From positions 212,303-235,709 of the forward strand of contig NW_014577198.1 of NCBI RefSeq assembly GCF_000485595.1: a stretch of 23,407 nucleotides of DNA, written 5' to 3'. The notes under the pieces were generated by a model. It was given only the letters and a program-made list of their open reading frames with translations, made no database searches and had not been told where the DNA came from. Positions within the stretch are counted from its first letter, which is position 1, and every line of letters starts with the position of its first letter. A program made the translations under genes and the position numbers. This DNA comes from Priapulus caudatus. Its lineage: Eukaryota > Priapulida > Priapulimorpha > Priapulimorphida > Priapulidae. This document shows positions 1-9,204 of this stretch, piece by piece.

Positions 1-666
1 CTGTTGACTGTTGACAATCCGACCAGCAGTGCAAAGCTATTAAAGGCATAATAGGTCCATTGATTATGCAATTTTAACGAATGCTAGAGTGACTGGCACC
101 TTGTGTAGTTAATAAGTACATTACCTTATAGCCAAACGCGTATTAGTTTGTCCAATATCACTGCTGGTTACTAAGAAATATCTAATTGAAATCTGCGGCC
201 AAATAAATCAGTTGTTTACAGTTTCAAACCGCTTCCGGCGAAGCGGGTGTCATACAGATTATAGTGCACCGGACATTTTCGCACGTATGCTCGGCCGTAT
301 GCAATGCTATCATCAGTGATTTCGATCCTTGTGGTCTGAGTGCGCATTCCGTATGTTATGGTTTTACTCTTGAGAATAAATGAAGATCTTGAGATTACAA
401 GCAACATATAATATGTGGAAAAGGATATTAGAACCCAATTTGACGAATCGTACGAACCTGCGTACAGCAAGTTCATTACACTATGGAATGGGAAACACAT
501 AAATGGTGCAGAACACACGGACGAAGACTGACGAACACCCACGGACTATAAACGGACAGCCCCGATAAAACGTTATATCCTTACCTTGTCATTTTACCTT
601 ATCACGAGCATCCATGTTTATTACGTTCATGCAGTATCTTTGCGCACTGGTAGATCATCTCCAGCT

Positions 667-839
667 ATTACCGTTCAGCTTGCAAGCTCTTGCCGCTGTA
701 TTGCGCTCAGCTGGCACGCTAGTGATAATTGTAACAGAAGTAGATAATAGATTCCCTATTATCTACTTCTGTTACAATTATCACTAGCGTGCCAGCTGAG
801 CGCAATACAGCGGCAAGAGCTTGCAAGCTGAACGGTAAT
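667..839. repeat. Perfect 84-bp inverted repeat with 5-nt loop
   Basis: Positions 667-750 and 756-839 are exact reverse complements separated by attcc. A 20-bp direct repeat (ttccctattatctacttctg) occurs at 752-771, spanning the loop and right arm, and again at 840-859 just after the hairpin. Perfect identity implies recent formation or an assembly artefact. Confidence 0.95.
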
Positions 840-2016
840 TTCCCTATTATCTACTTCTGATTTTAATGAACGTGGAATCCACGTACGACGCTCGTGATAA
901 TGAAGTAGGCTGTGTTGGGGGCCAACACTATGGGGGGATCGCGGACTAACCATGGCCACGGACTAAACATGGAAAGCAGACGGCACGGGTCAAACGAATA
1001 CACCTGTGTTCGAAATTGAAGACATATGGGTACCCGTTCATTAGCACCCACGGTTATTTACTTGTGCCTCGATACCGAGATACACCCAGAGATACATGCT
1101 ACGAGCTCATTGGTTGTTATAAGCATCTCGACAATGCCACCATGTCGGAGGAGCGGTATGAAAAGCGGACCGGAGTGGAAATTGCTCTGAAACTGTCACC
1201 TGTAACTGTCGGGATATCCTGAGGAACTGCAGGAAATAATGTCAAAGTAAGTTCGTAGTCGGCACCTCCGACAACGACTGCTTTGACAGCAGCCTGTTTT
1301 AGCAGGTTTGCTGGAGTAGGCTACGCAGTGTAAATTATTATCTAGGTTCAATATTACTAGGACTGGAAATTGGGTAAACCAAACTGTACATCTTTATGCA
1401 GTATGTTAAGAACGACATGAACTTCAAGTAACAGCATGCAGAAATAAATATTACGTACAAGAATTATTCTACAGACTGGAAACTCTGGAACTGTAGCGTC
1501 CGGACCTGTCTACAGTCTGGAACTGGAACTGGTATTTATATCGATTGATGCCTCATTTGCAACACCATCGACTATGCAAACAAAGTCTAGGTGGTGTACT
1601 CGCGTTGAATCACATAGGAAACAAATACACAATATCTGATACATGTACTAAGGAAAAGCTACTAGCAATTACACGTATATAGAAATTAGAAATCAGTTTA
1701 GAAAAATATTGAATCTAAAACTTGAACTGAAATGTCCAACAGGTGAACACTGAATGTCCAACAGGTGTTTTGCGAACTGGGCATCTGTTCTCAGTTTAAC
1801 ATTTTTCCTTGCTTATCTCCATCTCTCGAATTGATCTTGAATTGCTATCTTTGATTTCTGATATGATCTGTCAAATGATTGCTTTCTTCTTTTCTTTTCT
1901 GATGCTGACAATGGTGTTGGACGTTTGCGTTTAGCAGCACGCACAGCTGACACCTCCATTTCATATGGCGTCCAAAACATACGGGCCGCACAAATGTTTA
2001 CTCAACGCTGGATTTG

Positions 2017-2030
2017 ATGTCACGTGACAT
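2017..2030. promoter_or_regulatory. Palindromic E-box, GTCACGTGAC core
   Basis: atgtcacgtgacat is a perfect 14-bp palindrome. Its core equals the bHLH-zip (MiT/TFE, USF) binding consensus. It lies inside the repeat element, and nothing shows it is used. Confidence 0.25.
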
Positions 2031-2105
2031 TTACGTCATCGCTTGACTACTGTATGACATTTACGGCACGTAAATGAATATCAACAGCCGATTTCAACTC
2101 TTGTT

Positions 2106-2246
2106 TGTAATGTAACCATCAGTGATATTGGACAAACTAATACACGTTTGGCTATAAGGTAATGTACTTATTAACTTGTAATGTAACCATCAGTGATATT
2201 GGGCAAACTAATACGCGTTTGGCTATAAGGTAATGTACTTATTAAC
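2106..2246 (+). repeat. 71-bp tandem duplication in right arm
   Basis: Two copies offset by 71 bp begin tgtaatgtaaccatcagtga (2106 and 2177) and run to cttattaac. They differ at a few positions (gaca/ggca, acacg/acgcg). Confidence 0.9.
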
Positions 2247-2379
2247 TACACAAGGTGCCAGTTACTCTAGCATTCGTCAACATTGCATAATCAATGGCCA
2301 TATTATTCCTTTAACTACACAAGGTGCCAGTTACTCTAGCATTCGTCAACATTGCATAATCAATGGACCTATTATTCCT
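2242..2379 (+). repeat. 69-bp tandem duplication, each unit starting at TTAA
   Basis: Units 2242-2310 and 2311-2379 both begin ttaactacacaaggtgccag and end attattcct; they differ mainly at ggccat versus ggacct. The following bases 2380-2383 are again TTAA. Confidence 0.92.
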
Positions 2380-2634
2380 TTAAATTCAAATTGTAATAAT
2401 GATTATAGTTGCAAATTGGATACTCTGTACTAATGAATACGTCTGTGATTACTGAAATAAATTCTTAACATGAGTGCCTCACATGAGTTGGTTTGATTTA
2501 TATGCTTTCAACTATACATAGTAGGTGAGTAAGTGTAGCGAATACTCGTTTGTTAAGAATGAAACAGAAACTGAACATGAGTGTAAAAGATTTATTAGCA
2601 ATGTTGTACTCACTCGTCCTGTGTGTTGTTGCAG

Positions 2635-2769
2635 CGTATTGCAGCTACAGCTCTGTTCCTGGCAGCAAAGGTAGAAGAGCAGCCAAGAAAACTTGAACAT
2701 GTGATCCAGGTGGCACATATGTGCCTGAACAGAGATGGCAAGGCAAAGCCCCTCGATACCAAGAGTGAG
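2635..2769 (+). CDS. CCNT: Cyclin T exon a: first cyclin fold core
   Basis: 45 codons, phase 0 to 0. The acceptor is ttgttgcag and the donor gag|gtgaga. It encodes [17 protein letters not shown] and ends with LDTKSE, matching the cyclin T N-terminal fold. Translation stays open a few codons upstream, so the boundary rests on the acceptor and on homology. Confidence 0.93.
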
Positions 2770-5700
2770 GTGAGAATAAATGCGGGAGTGTGTGCAAACA
2801 TCAAGCTTAAATATTTTACTCGTGGATTCATCATGTTGCATCGTGCATGCACTGTGTCTGATCAGTCTCTTTACTCATTTTACAGGAATACCTGGAGCAA
2901 GCTCAACAGCTGATTGGCAATGAGAACACCCTTCTTCAGACACTCGGTGAGCTTTCTTCACCCCAAGCCACCTATCATGGCAGTAATAATGTAGCATTCG
3001 TTCCTGTGTCAAGGGCGTATGCAGTAATGAATTTACTGGTATATAGGTTCTTGCTAGGTCCTCAGTCATGTCTCTGATTATTATCAGATGCTGCAGAGGT
3101 ATATTCACGCTGAGCAAAGTAAATGTAAGAGGCTGTGGGTATTTGCTTGTGATTAAGTTATATACAGCTCCCAAGCCACCACCCTAGTCTAAACCAGTTG
3201 TATTTGTTTTGGTGGATCTATTGTGTGAGATTGATATCCACTGTGCTGGTTAAAAATGAGCTCACATGTGAGGGCTTTCAACAAAATCCAAAAAGGGAAC
3301 CAGTTAACAGAGGTTGTTGTAGTCCTGTTTAAATACATGTTTTCAGCACCTTTGATAGATAGATATTCTAAAATCAAGACTTGATGTTGCATTAAAAGAA
3401 ATTTTGGTCTGGTAATTTAACTAATTTTCCTCATCTGCTAGCTGAGTGGTTGCAAGTAATTACAATCGGAGGAAACCCTATGAAGCGAATGCCCACACAT
3501 TGTTGCAACCCGCATTTCTTGCTCATTTTTCATTTCAAATTTTTGCAGGATTTGACGTCGATATATTTCATCCGCATAAACATGTTGTCAACTGCTGTCA
3601 GCTCGTCAGAGGTATGCGATGTATGTGACGGTTTGCACTCGGCCACTTTCGTGAATTGTTTCGTTGTGTTATATTCAGTCGTTGGGTTAAATCGGGTTCA
3701 AAATTAACTTGGGCTTGATAGTGATACATTTTCTAGTGTGTAGAAACGGTGTAATAAGAAATATAAAGTGCATCGTATATAATATTAGTTAGATTATTAT
3801 ACTACTTGAAAGAATAACCGTGGTAGTGTGATGTGGGTTTTTTTTATTCTCACAAGTTAGTTAACTTGATGCTGGCTCACAAACACAATTGCTTTGGTCA
3901 ATAATTTATTCTCTTAATTTTAGAAGCAATATTAACCTCTACATTTGCTTGCAGTTTTAATGGTAGTTGTGCCATAAATGGATTTTAATGGTAGCTCTGC
4001 CATAAATTCGATATATGGCTTCAGTTCTATTAGCAAACAAACCTTATATGATATAAAATTATAGGCAGTCTTATAAGTTATCACGTTGCATTCTTTGCAT
4101 GGATTGTAAGGAATACTGCTTTTTTACATGAGCCGAGTGCGACTGATGTTTATTGGGTACTAATAAGGTATCTTGGTATTAATCTATCACAGTCCAACTA
4201 ATAAAAAATCACTAATAAACTGACGTTTAAATGATAAATAACTAGAGCAAGCTGTTATTGTGCCAACAAAATGTTTCAGTGCAACATGAATATTTCTCCA
4301 TGAATGATAGCACGTGCAGTGTCAACGCCTATAATTTCAAGCATACAATTGTTCTTGTATTTGTCCTAAAATGGGAAAATTGGTTTCTAGCATAAATGAC
4401 TTCTCGGCACTGCCATGAAACACATACCGGATGAATGGTGCATGATTGTATTACAGTGATTCTGTCTACGATCGTAGCTAGATGCATTTCTCACAGTTTC
4501 ATTATTCCTCGCAGCTACAAAGGATCTTGCACAAACCTCATACTTCATGGCAACCAACAGGTGAGGTGATGATTTGCCTCTGTCTGTGAATTAATTGGAG
4601 TCCTCTACGCTCTCTCTATTCTTCCTTCGGTGCTGTTCTCGGCCCAAACCCACCAATCACACAATTGTATTATTTCCCACCTTTTCGTCCCTTGCTCCAA
4701 ATCCTGTTCTTTTCCTCGAGTAAATCACTCAAGTATTTATCAATCACTCTTATAGTAGGCTTTGTAATGTGCAAGCGTCCTTTGCCTTGGGCGTTAATAT
4801 CGTCACCTCGGGAGAATAATTTCTGTCAAGCAACTGTGAGATGTGTTTTTCTCAGTCGCCCCCACTTCGTTTATTTTCAGTCTGCACCTGACGACTTTCT
4901 GCCTACAGTACAAGCCGACAGTGGTTGCCTGTGTCTGCATTCATCTAGCCTGCAAATGGGCCAAGTGGGAGGTAAGCAGCCCTGAGCTTTCGCAATGCGA
5001 GCAGCACACGAGGTACCTGGTGTACGCCAAGGAACGAAATATAACAAGGAGAGGAAGCGGATTGACTGTGTGCTTTTCGCCTCATAATCAGCTGAAACGG
5101 CTGTGCAGACCGAACCCAGAGACAATAGAACACTAATCTGTTCTAGGGTCTCTGCCGAACCCAAATTTGGGTCAGATATGGCGGCGCTTCTCCTCTCCTT
5201 GTTATATATAGCTCCTTGGTGTACGCGACGCGTGTTCCGTCACCGTGACCGCTTCACCGCTTTCTGCGCATCGCGCGTCGACGTCACCGTGGCGACCGTC
5301 ACCGTGGCGACCGTCACGCAGCGCGCGTCGCCGGTTATAGCCGGTTCAGGTCGCAGTCGTGTGGGGGTCGGCGCAGTGAGCGGAGAGCTCATCCTGTGTG
5401 CTCCTGCCTTTCAGATTCCTCTCAGTTCGGAGGGGAAGCAGTGGTGGTGGTATGTGGACAAGTCGGTAACCGAGCAGGATGTGGAAGGTAAGCAGCGAAT
5501 CGCTTACGCGCTCGCTCGCACACAGCGTGTTTGCTCGTGACGGCAACTGCCAGACATCCACACGGACACAGCCAGATGCTAATGGATTATTCGTGGGGTC
5601 TGGTTTCATGTTACCTGTCCATTCTGTGAATTCGTTGTGAATTTCTTGGAAATTGTTTGTGTACATCAGTTGGGTGAGCGTAATACCAAAGTGGCTGTAC

Positions 5701-8700
5701 ATATGGGGCTGCTCACATGACGTATACCACTTGCCTTTATAATTTACGCGTATTAAGATTGCTGAGATGTGTTTGCTATATGCTCAGTAAAACCTGAGTT
5801 ATGATCCCAGTTATAGCCTGAAACTGTGGTTTGTGCAGACTGAACTGTCAACTGAATGTGTGAAGAGGCGGTTGCTGTACTTCTTGTTGTCCTTACTGAA
5901 TTTTATGTGTTGCTATGATTGCTAGCAGCTTGATCCTGACTGTTTATGTCTACCATTTTGAGGTGTGCGTGAATGCAGAATTGATTGTAAAGAGAGCACA
6001 GAGGAGAGAGCCAGAGTGGTAGTAGCACTTGGCATGTATAAAGAGAGAGAGAGAGTGAGTGTGTGTGCATGTGCATGTGTGAGTGAGTGTGTGTGCGTAC
6101 ATAATATGTTCATGCAGGTTTGTTACCAGGTTTTGACTTTTTCTATAGCTTTGATAGCCAGCGTTGCTGTTGTCCTGGTTACTTAAGTTACCGTGATACA
6201 TCTAAAAATTTGACAGTATCCATGGCAATATACTGTGGCTACCTTACTATGGTTTATATGCATTACCTTCCTATGAAGTCCATGATATATGTGTGCTTGT
6301 TTGTCACACATATTGGGTTGTTAAAATGTACATGGCCGCGATAATCCTTCTTTCTAGGAAATCTGTACTTTGGTGCCTCTCCAGTCTTCTGTGGTGCCCT
6401 TAAATTTCTGGGTGACTCAAAGGCAATATTTGCCTTCCCTTTAAAAATTCACCCACGCTTAGACATAAGCTGTTTTGCTACTTAATATTTACAGACTTGA
6501 CGGCAGAGTTTCTGACGATCATGGAAAAAACACCAAGCCGGCTGAAGAGCAAGATTATGAAGTACAAGGTATCTACATTTCGTGTACACATGGCATACAC
6601 ACCTGTACATACTCTGATGTGTTCGCCGATGCCGCTCATACCCTCGATGTTTTATTCCTTGAAATTTACTGTTGATTTCTCCTCGATAGAATGTGATTTC
6701 TCTTAGCTGTCTAGAAAACATTAAAACCTGATCTGGTTAGCTATTCTTTTAATTAGCGAGTCGGTGTGCTGGAACGTTGTTGATAACGTTGCCGCTGTGC
6801 ATTATTACAGCAGGTGTGTGATAGCCGGAAGCAGAGTGGAATCGATCCGGCGCATGAGCATCATCATCAGGAGCAACAGCATCCACACCCGTCACATCAG
6901 CAGCAGCAGCAGCAGCCCGGCCCCTCGCACTCCACGCAGCATCAGCAACAACCTCACCCGCAGCACCGACGACCGGCCATTGACCCACCTAAGCCGCAGG
7001 CGCCTCCTATGCCTGCCTACGAACTGCACCGCAACATATTCGAGGACTTGGAGATGCCGGACATCTCACCGCCTAGGGGCGCTCGCAGCGAGATGTTTGC
7101 CGCGCCGACGCAAACTGTCGAGGCAAAGCCCGGAAAGCTGAGACCGGAGGACTACAGAGAGCGGCGGTTGAAGGAACAGAGGGAGGGCAGGGATCCTCAT
7201 CACCAGCAGCCTGAGCAGGTGAATACTGTGCAACGTGATTCTGCATTTAGATTGAATGCAGCGCGTGTGTAATCAATCCAGTGCAAATAGCTTCGCCTTT
7301 TTCAGCGGGAATTCGTAGTAGCTAAGACAACGTTAAAACCTTGCCTTCGATTTCAGCAGATACGACACCCAGGCCAGCAGACGAGCACAACTAGAGACCG
7401 AATGTCCGACCATTACCACAGACCACCTACGACATTCGGCGCGGGATCGCAGCACCAGCACGCCGCCATGGCCCGCTCCGACCACGCGGCTCCCCACCAC
7501 CAGGGCGGCGGTGCGCGTCCCGATCAGGCGGCCGAGCGCACACAGCGTGGGCGCCCACCCGACCAGCACGCAGGCGGGGCGCGGGCGGACCACGGCGCGG
7601 AGCACGCGCACAGGCCCCGCCCGCCCGGCCAGACCGAGCATGGCGCGGAGCAGCACTCACAGAGAGCGCGTCCGCCGCCGGACTACCACGGTGCCGCCGA
7701 GCCGCGGTTGCGGTCTGTCGCGCCGGGTCACGTGTCCGCGCCGGCTCATCCCGCGGGCATACCGGTGCTAGTCCACGGCAACTCTCAGGGCAGGGAGCAG
7801 GCGGCGGCAGCGGCGGCGGCGGCAGTGGCAGCGGCGGCGTCGGCGCCGCCTCCCACGGACAGACTACTGAACCTCGGCTCGCCCGAACTCAGGAAGAGCA
7901 GCAAGCATAAGTTGGAGCACGCTCACCACCGCCCCGTCGACCAGCAGCATCGTACTGAGCCGCACAGGAGCGGTAAGGAGCGCTCGCAGCAGCCGCAGCA
8001 GCCGCAGCAGCCGCAGCAGCAGCAGCCCGACGCCGCCACGTCGCATGCAGACAGCATGCAGGCGCGGACGGCCGCCGAGATGGGCGCCGCGCTGCAGAAG
8101 CTGGTGGAGCGCAGTGAGAAGAAGGAGGAGCGCGAGGAGCAGTCTCGCAGGCAGGCAGACGCGGCGGCGGCCACGCACACCAAGACGCACAACAATTCTC
8201 AGCAGCAGAACGCGTCGCCAGCGTCCTCCAGCCGACACAAGAAGCGGAGTCGCGTGGAGGCGCCACTCGAGTCGCCGCAGCAGAAGGCTCTGCGGGTGGA
8301 CGGCGTCGAAGCCACGCATTCCTCGTCGCCGAAACTCATCCCTGTGTTGCAGACGTCCCGCATGAAATCTCCTGCTGTGAAACCGCCGCATTCGGCGTCG
8401 ATGTCTACCGAGCAGACCTATAACTGTGAGCCGACGGACGCGGCGGCTGCTTCTGCTGCCGCTGCCAACGGCAACGAGGACGCGTTCGTCGTGGCAACGA
8501 GCGAGGATGGACACAAGCTGAAGCTGAAGATCAAACTGCCGAAGCCAGACAGTGATAGCAGTCAGCCCGGTGATCATCACAAACACAAGAAGCATAAAAA
8601 GAAGCAGGACAAGCACCGCGAGAAGGAGAAGCGCCATCACAGCAAGCACCACGCGGCGGCGGCGCCGCCGCCGCCCGTAGACAGCGACAGCCTGCGGCAG

Positions 8701-9204
8701 GTTGACAGTGCATATCAGAAGAAGAGCGGCTACCAGATGCCGACGGGACAACCGCGGTCGTCCGCGCCGACGATGCCCGCTCCGCAGCCAGTGGCCACTG
8801 CGCAGGCGGCGGCGGTCAGTGCTCCACCAATGTCCTTGCCACAGCAGATGCCTGCGTCACAGAGACCTCCGCTGCCGCCGGCGTACAACATGTATCAACC
8901 TCCTCCACATCGGCAGCCCCAGCAGCCCTATAACTTCCCTCACATGGGTTACCGGGGTCAGCAACCCCCACCTGGGTTCCCCCCTGGCACGCTCCCACCA
9001 CCGCCACCAAAATCCCAGCCGCATCCCAACTATCCGTACTACCAACAGCCCGCAGGTTACCCTGCTGCCCCGGCATATATGGGCTACTCCTACCCTATGC
9101 ACCAACCCCCCAATCAACCGCCTCATCCTTTCTCACACAATCATCCACCACCTCCTCTTCCTCCCCCTGGCTCACCTCCTCCACCTCCCCCACCCCCAGA
9201 ATGA
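2635..9204 (+). CDS. CCNT: Cyclin T (P-TEFb regulatory subunit), 5'-partial, nine exons
   Basis: Cyclin T binds and activates CDK9 to form P-TEFb, which phosphorylates the RNA polymerase II C-terminal domain and pause factors in the nucleus. The exons join at 2635-2769, 2886-2946, 3549-3611, 4515-4560, 4881-4971, 5415-5487, 6495-6568, 6811-7218 and 7357-9204, all with GT..AG introns and matching phase, giving 932 residues and a stop. Residues 1-181 are most of the two cyclin folds, with [37 protein letters not shown] and CIHLACKW, nearly identical to animal cyclin T1/T2. Then follow a Q/H-rich linker, a conserved [17 protein letters not shown] block, a poly-Ala run, a Lys/His-rich segment near residues 700-745 and a Pro-rich C terminus like that of cyclin T1. 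About 80 N-terminal residues are absent; no matching exon is visible upstream, so exon 1 probably lies outside the window. With them the protein would be about 1,010 residues, longer than human cyclin T1. Confidence 0.95.
2886..2946 (+). CDS. CCNT: Cyclin T exon b
   Basis: Acceptor attttacag, donor ctcg|gtgagc. It encodes [20 protein letters not shown] plus one base of the next Gly codon. It corresponds to the helix linking the early cyclin fold to the LGFD segment. Confidence 0.93.
2947..3548 (+). other. Cyclin T intron without recognisable content
   Basis: About 600 bp between exons b and c. I see no further exon, repeat array or RNA gene; open frames here match nothing. Confidence 0.7.
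3549..3611 (+). CDS. CCNT: Cyclin T exon c
   Basis: Acceptor tttttgcag, donor agag|gtatgc. The split Gly codon joins to [20 protein letters not shown], the family's FD..I.HPH.HVV.C.QLVR segment. Confidence 0.93.
3612..4514 (+). other. Cyclin T intron with a 28-bp tandem duplication
   Basis: AT-rich intron. Units 3955-3982 and 3983-4010 both read ttttaatggtag followed by a gccataaat-containing end. Nothing else is recognisable. Confidence 0.7.
4515..4560 (+). CDS. CCNT: Cyclin T exon d (46 nt)
   Basis: Short exon with acceptor attcctcgcag and donor aacag|gtgagg. It encodes [14 protein letters not shown] between split Ala and Ser codons, nearly identical to human cyclin T1 as I recall it. Too short to be found by ORF length; the call rests on phase and homology. 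Confidence 0.93.
4881..4971 (+). CDS. CCNT: Cyclin T exon e
   Basis: Acceptor ttattttcag, donor gag|gtaagc. Encodes [20 protein letters not shown] and [10 protein letters not shown] after a split Ser codon; this is the most conserved part of the second cyclin fold. Confidence 0.95.
5020..5226. mobile_element. Short foldback (MITE-like) element in cyclin T intron
   Basis: The left arm (about 5020-5060, gtgtacgccaagg then ataacaaggagagg) is an imperfect reverse complement of the right arm (about 5184-5226, cctctccttgttatata then ccttggtgtacgc). The total is about 207 bp with a non-coding centre. I could not define a clear target duplication, so the outer limits are approximate. Confidence 0.65.
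5283..5312 (+). repeat. 15-bp tandem repeat, two copies
   Basis: gtcaccgtggcgacc occurs exactly at 5283-5297 and 5298-5312, in a local CpG-rich patch of intron. Confidence 0.85.
5415..5487 (+). CDS. CCNT: Cyclin T exon f
   Basis: Acceptor tgcctttcag, donor gaag|gtaagc. Encodes [20 protein letters not shown] then QDVE, matching the family's IP.S.(D/E)GK.WW.YVD..VT segment. Confidence 0.93.
5488..6494 (+). other. Cyclin T intron
   Basis: About 1 kb between exons f and g. The only structured content is the GA/GT simple repeat listed separately; open frames across it are low complexity. Confidence 0.7.
6041..6098 (+). repeat. GA/GT-rich microsatellite
   Basis: A run of (ga)n passes into (gt)n with interspersed gcat and gagt. 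It creates spurious open frames on both strands. Confidence 0.9.
6495..6568 (+). CDS. CCNT: Cyclin T exon g
   Basis: Acceptor atttacag, donor aag|gtatct. A split Asp codon is followed by [18 protein letters not shown], the last helix of the second cyclin fold (family EFL.ILEKTP.RLK). Ends in phase 0. Confidence 0.93.
6811..7218 (+). CDS. CCNT: Cyclin T exon h: Q/H-rich linker
   Basis: 136 codons, phase 0 to 0, donor cag|gtgaat. It begins QVCDSRKQ, resembling the Cys-containing segment just after the cyclin folds. A Q/H/P-rich stretch with a run of six Gln follows, then the conserved [17 protein letters not shown] block near in-window residue 289. The acceptor is attacagcag, so an alternative start at 6814 would drop one Gln. 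Confidence 0.9.
7357..9204 (+). CDS. CCNT: Cyclin T terminal exon: low-complexity C-terminal region
   Basis: A single large GC-rich exon of 615 codons plus TGA, phase 0 in. Order: His/Arg/Ala-rich repeats, a poly-Ala run (about 7800-7848), repeated QQP (about 7987-8027), a Lys/Glu-rich possible coiled coil (about 8085-8157), KLKLKIKL followed by a Lys/His-rich tract (8515-8655), then Pro/Gln/Tyr-rich sequence ending in alternating Pro and Leu blocks. In human cyclin T1 the His-rich region drives phase separation and CTD binding; extension to this protein is inference. The acceptor is again a tandem cagcag, giving an alternative start at 7360. Confidence 0.92.
   Translation, partial: QIRHPGQQTSTTRDRMSDHYHRPPTTFGAGSQHQHAAMARSDHAAPHHQGGGARPDQAAERTQRGRPPDQHAGGARADHGAEHAHRPRPPGQTEHGAEQHSQRARPPPDYHGAAEPRLRSVAPGHVSAPAHPAGIPVLVHGNSQGREQAAAAAAAAVAAAASAPPPTDRLLNLGSPELRKSSKHKLEHAHHRPVDQQHRTEPHRSGKERSQQPQQPQQPQQQQPDAATSHADSMQARTAAEMGAALQKLVERSEKKEEREEQSRRQADAAAATHTKTHNNSQQQNASPASSSRHKKRSRVEAPLESPQQKALRVDGVEATHSSSPKLIPVLQTSRMKSPAVKPPHSASMSTEQTYNCEPTDAAAASAAAANGNEDAFVVATSEDGHKLKLKIKLPKPDSDSSQPGDHHKHKKHKKKQDKHREKEKRHHSKHHAAAAPPPPVDSDSLRQVDSAYQKKSGYQMPTGQPRSSAPTMPAPQPVATAQAAAVSAPPMSLPQQMPASQRPPLPPAYNMYQPPPHRQPQQPYNFPHMGYRGQQPPPGFPPGTLPPPPPKSQPHPNYPYYQQPAGYPAAPAYMGYSYPMHQPPNQPPHPFSHNHPPPPLPPPGSPPPPPPPPE

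Larger units (their letters stand above)
40..2383. mobile_element. TTAA-bounded inverted-repeat (foldback/MITE-like) element, 2.3 kb
   Basis: Positions 40-165 reappear in reverse complement, with few changes, in 2188-2383. Similarity stops at a TTAA on both sides (40-43 and 2380-2383), as expected for insertion at TTAA. The right arm is expanded by tandem duplications. I saw no transposase domain inside, so the element looks non-autonomous. TTAA targeting suggests the piggyBac type, but the termini start with AGG rather than the usual CCY, so the superfamily is uncertain. It lies in the presumed cyclin T intron upstream of 2635. Minus-strand reading frames inside it (such as 216-542) show no recognisable domain. 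Confidence 0.7.

Noticed and set aside
216-542. 108-codon minus-strand frame as a transposase of the TTAA element
   Set aside because: No transposase motif or recognisable domain; length and composition fit chance.
2242-2383. CRISPR-like array from the direct repeats
   Set aside because: Two adjacent 69-bp units without spacers in an animal genome; they are tandem duplications in a transposon arm.
5965-6186. Overlapping small frames on both strands
   Set aside because: Created by the GA/GT simple repeat in a cyclin T intron.
7864-8751. 295-codon open frame on the minus strand opposite cyclin T
   Set aside because: It is the complement of the GC-rich, repetitive cyclin T tail. Its Arg/Leu-rich translation is what antisense CAG/GCG/GCC codons give, and it has no domain.
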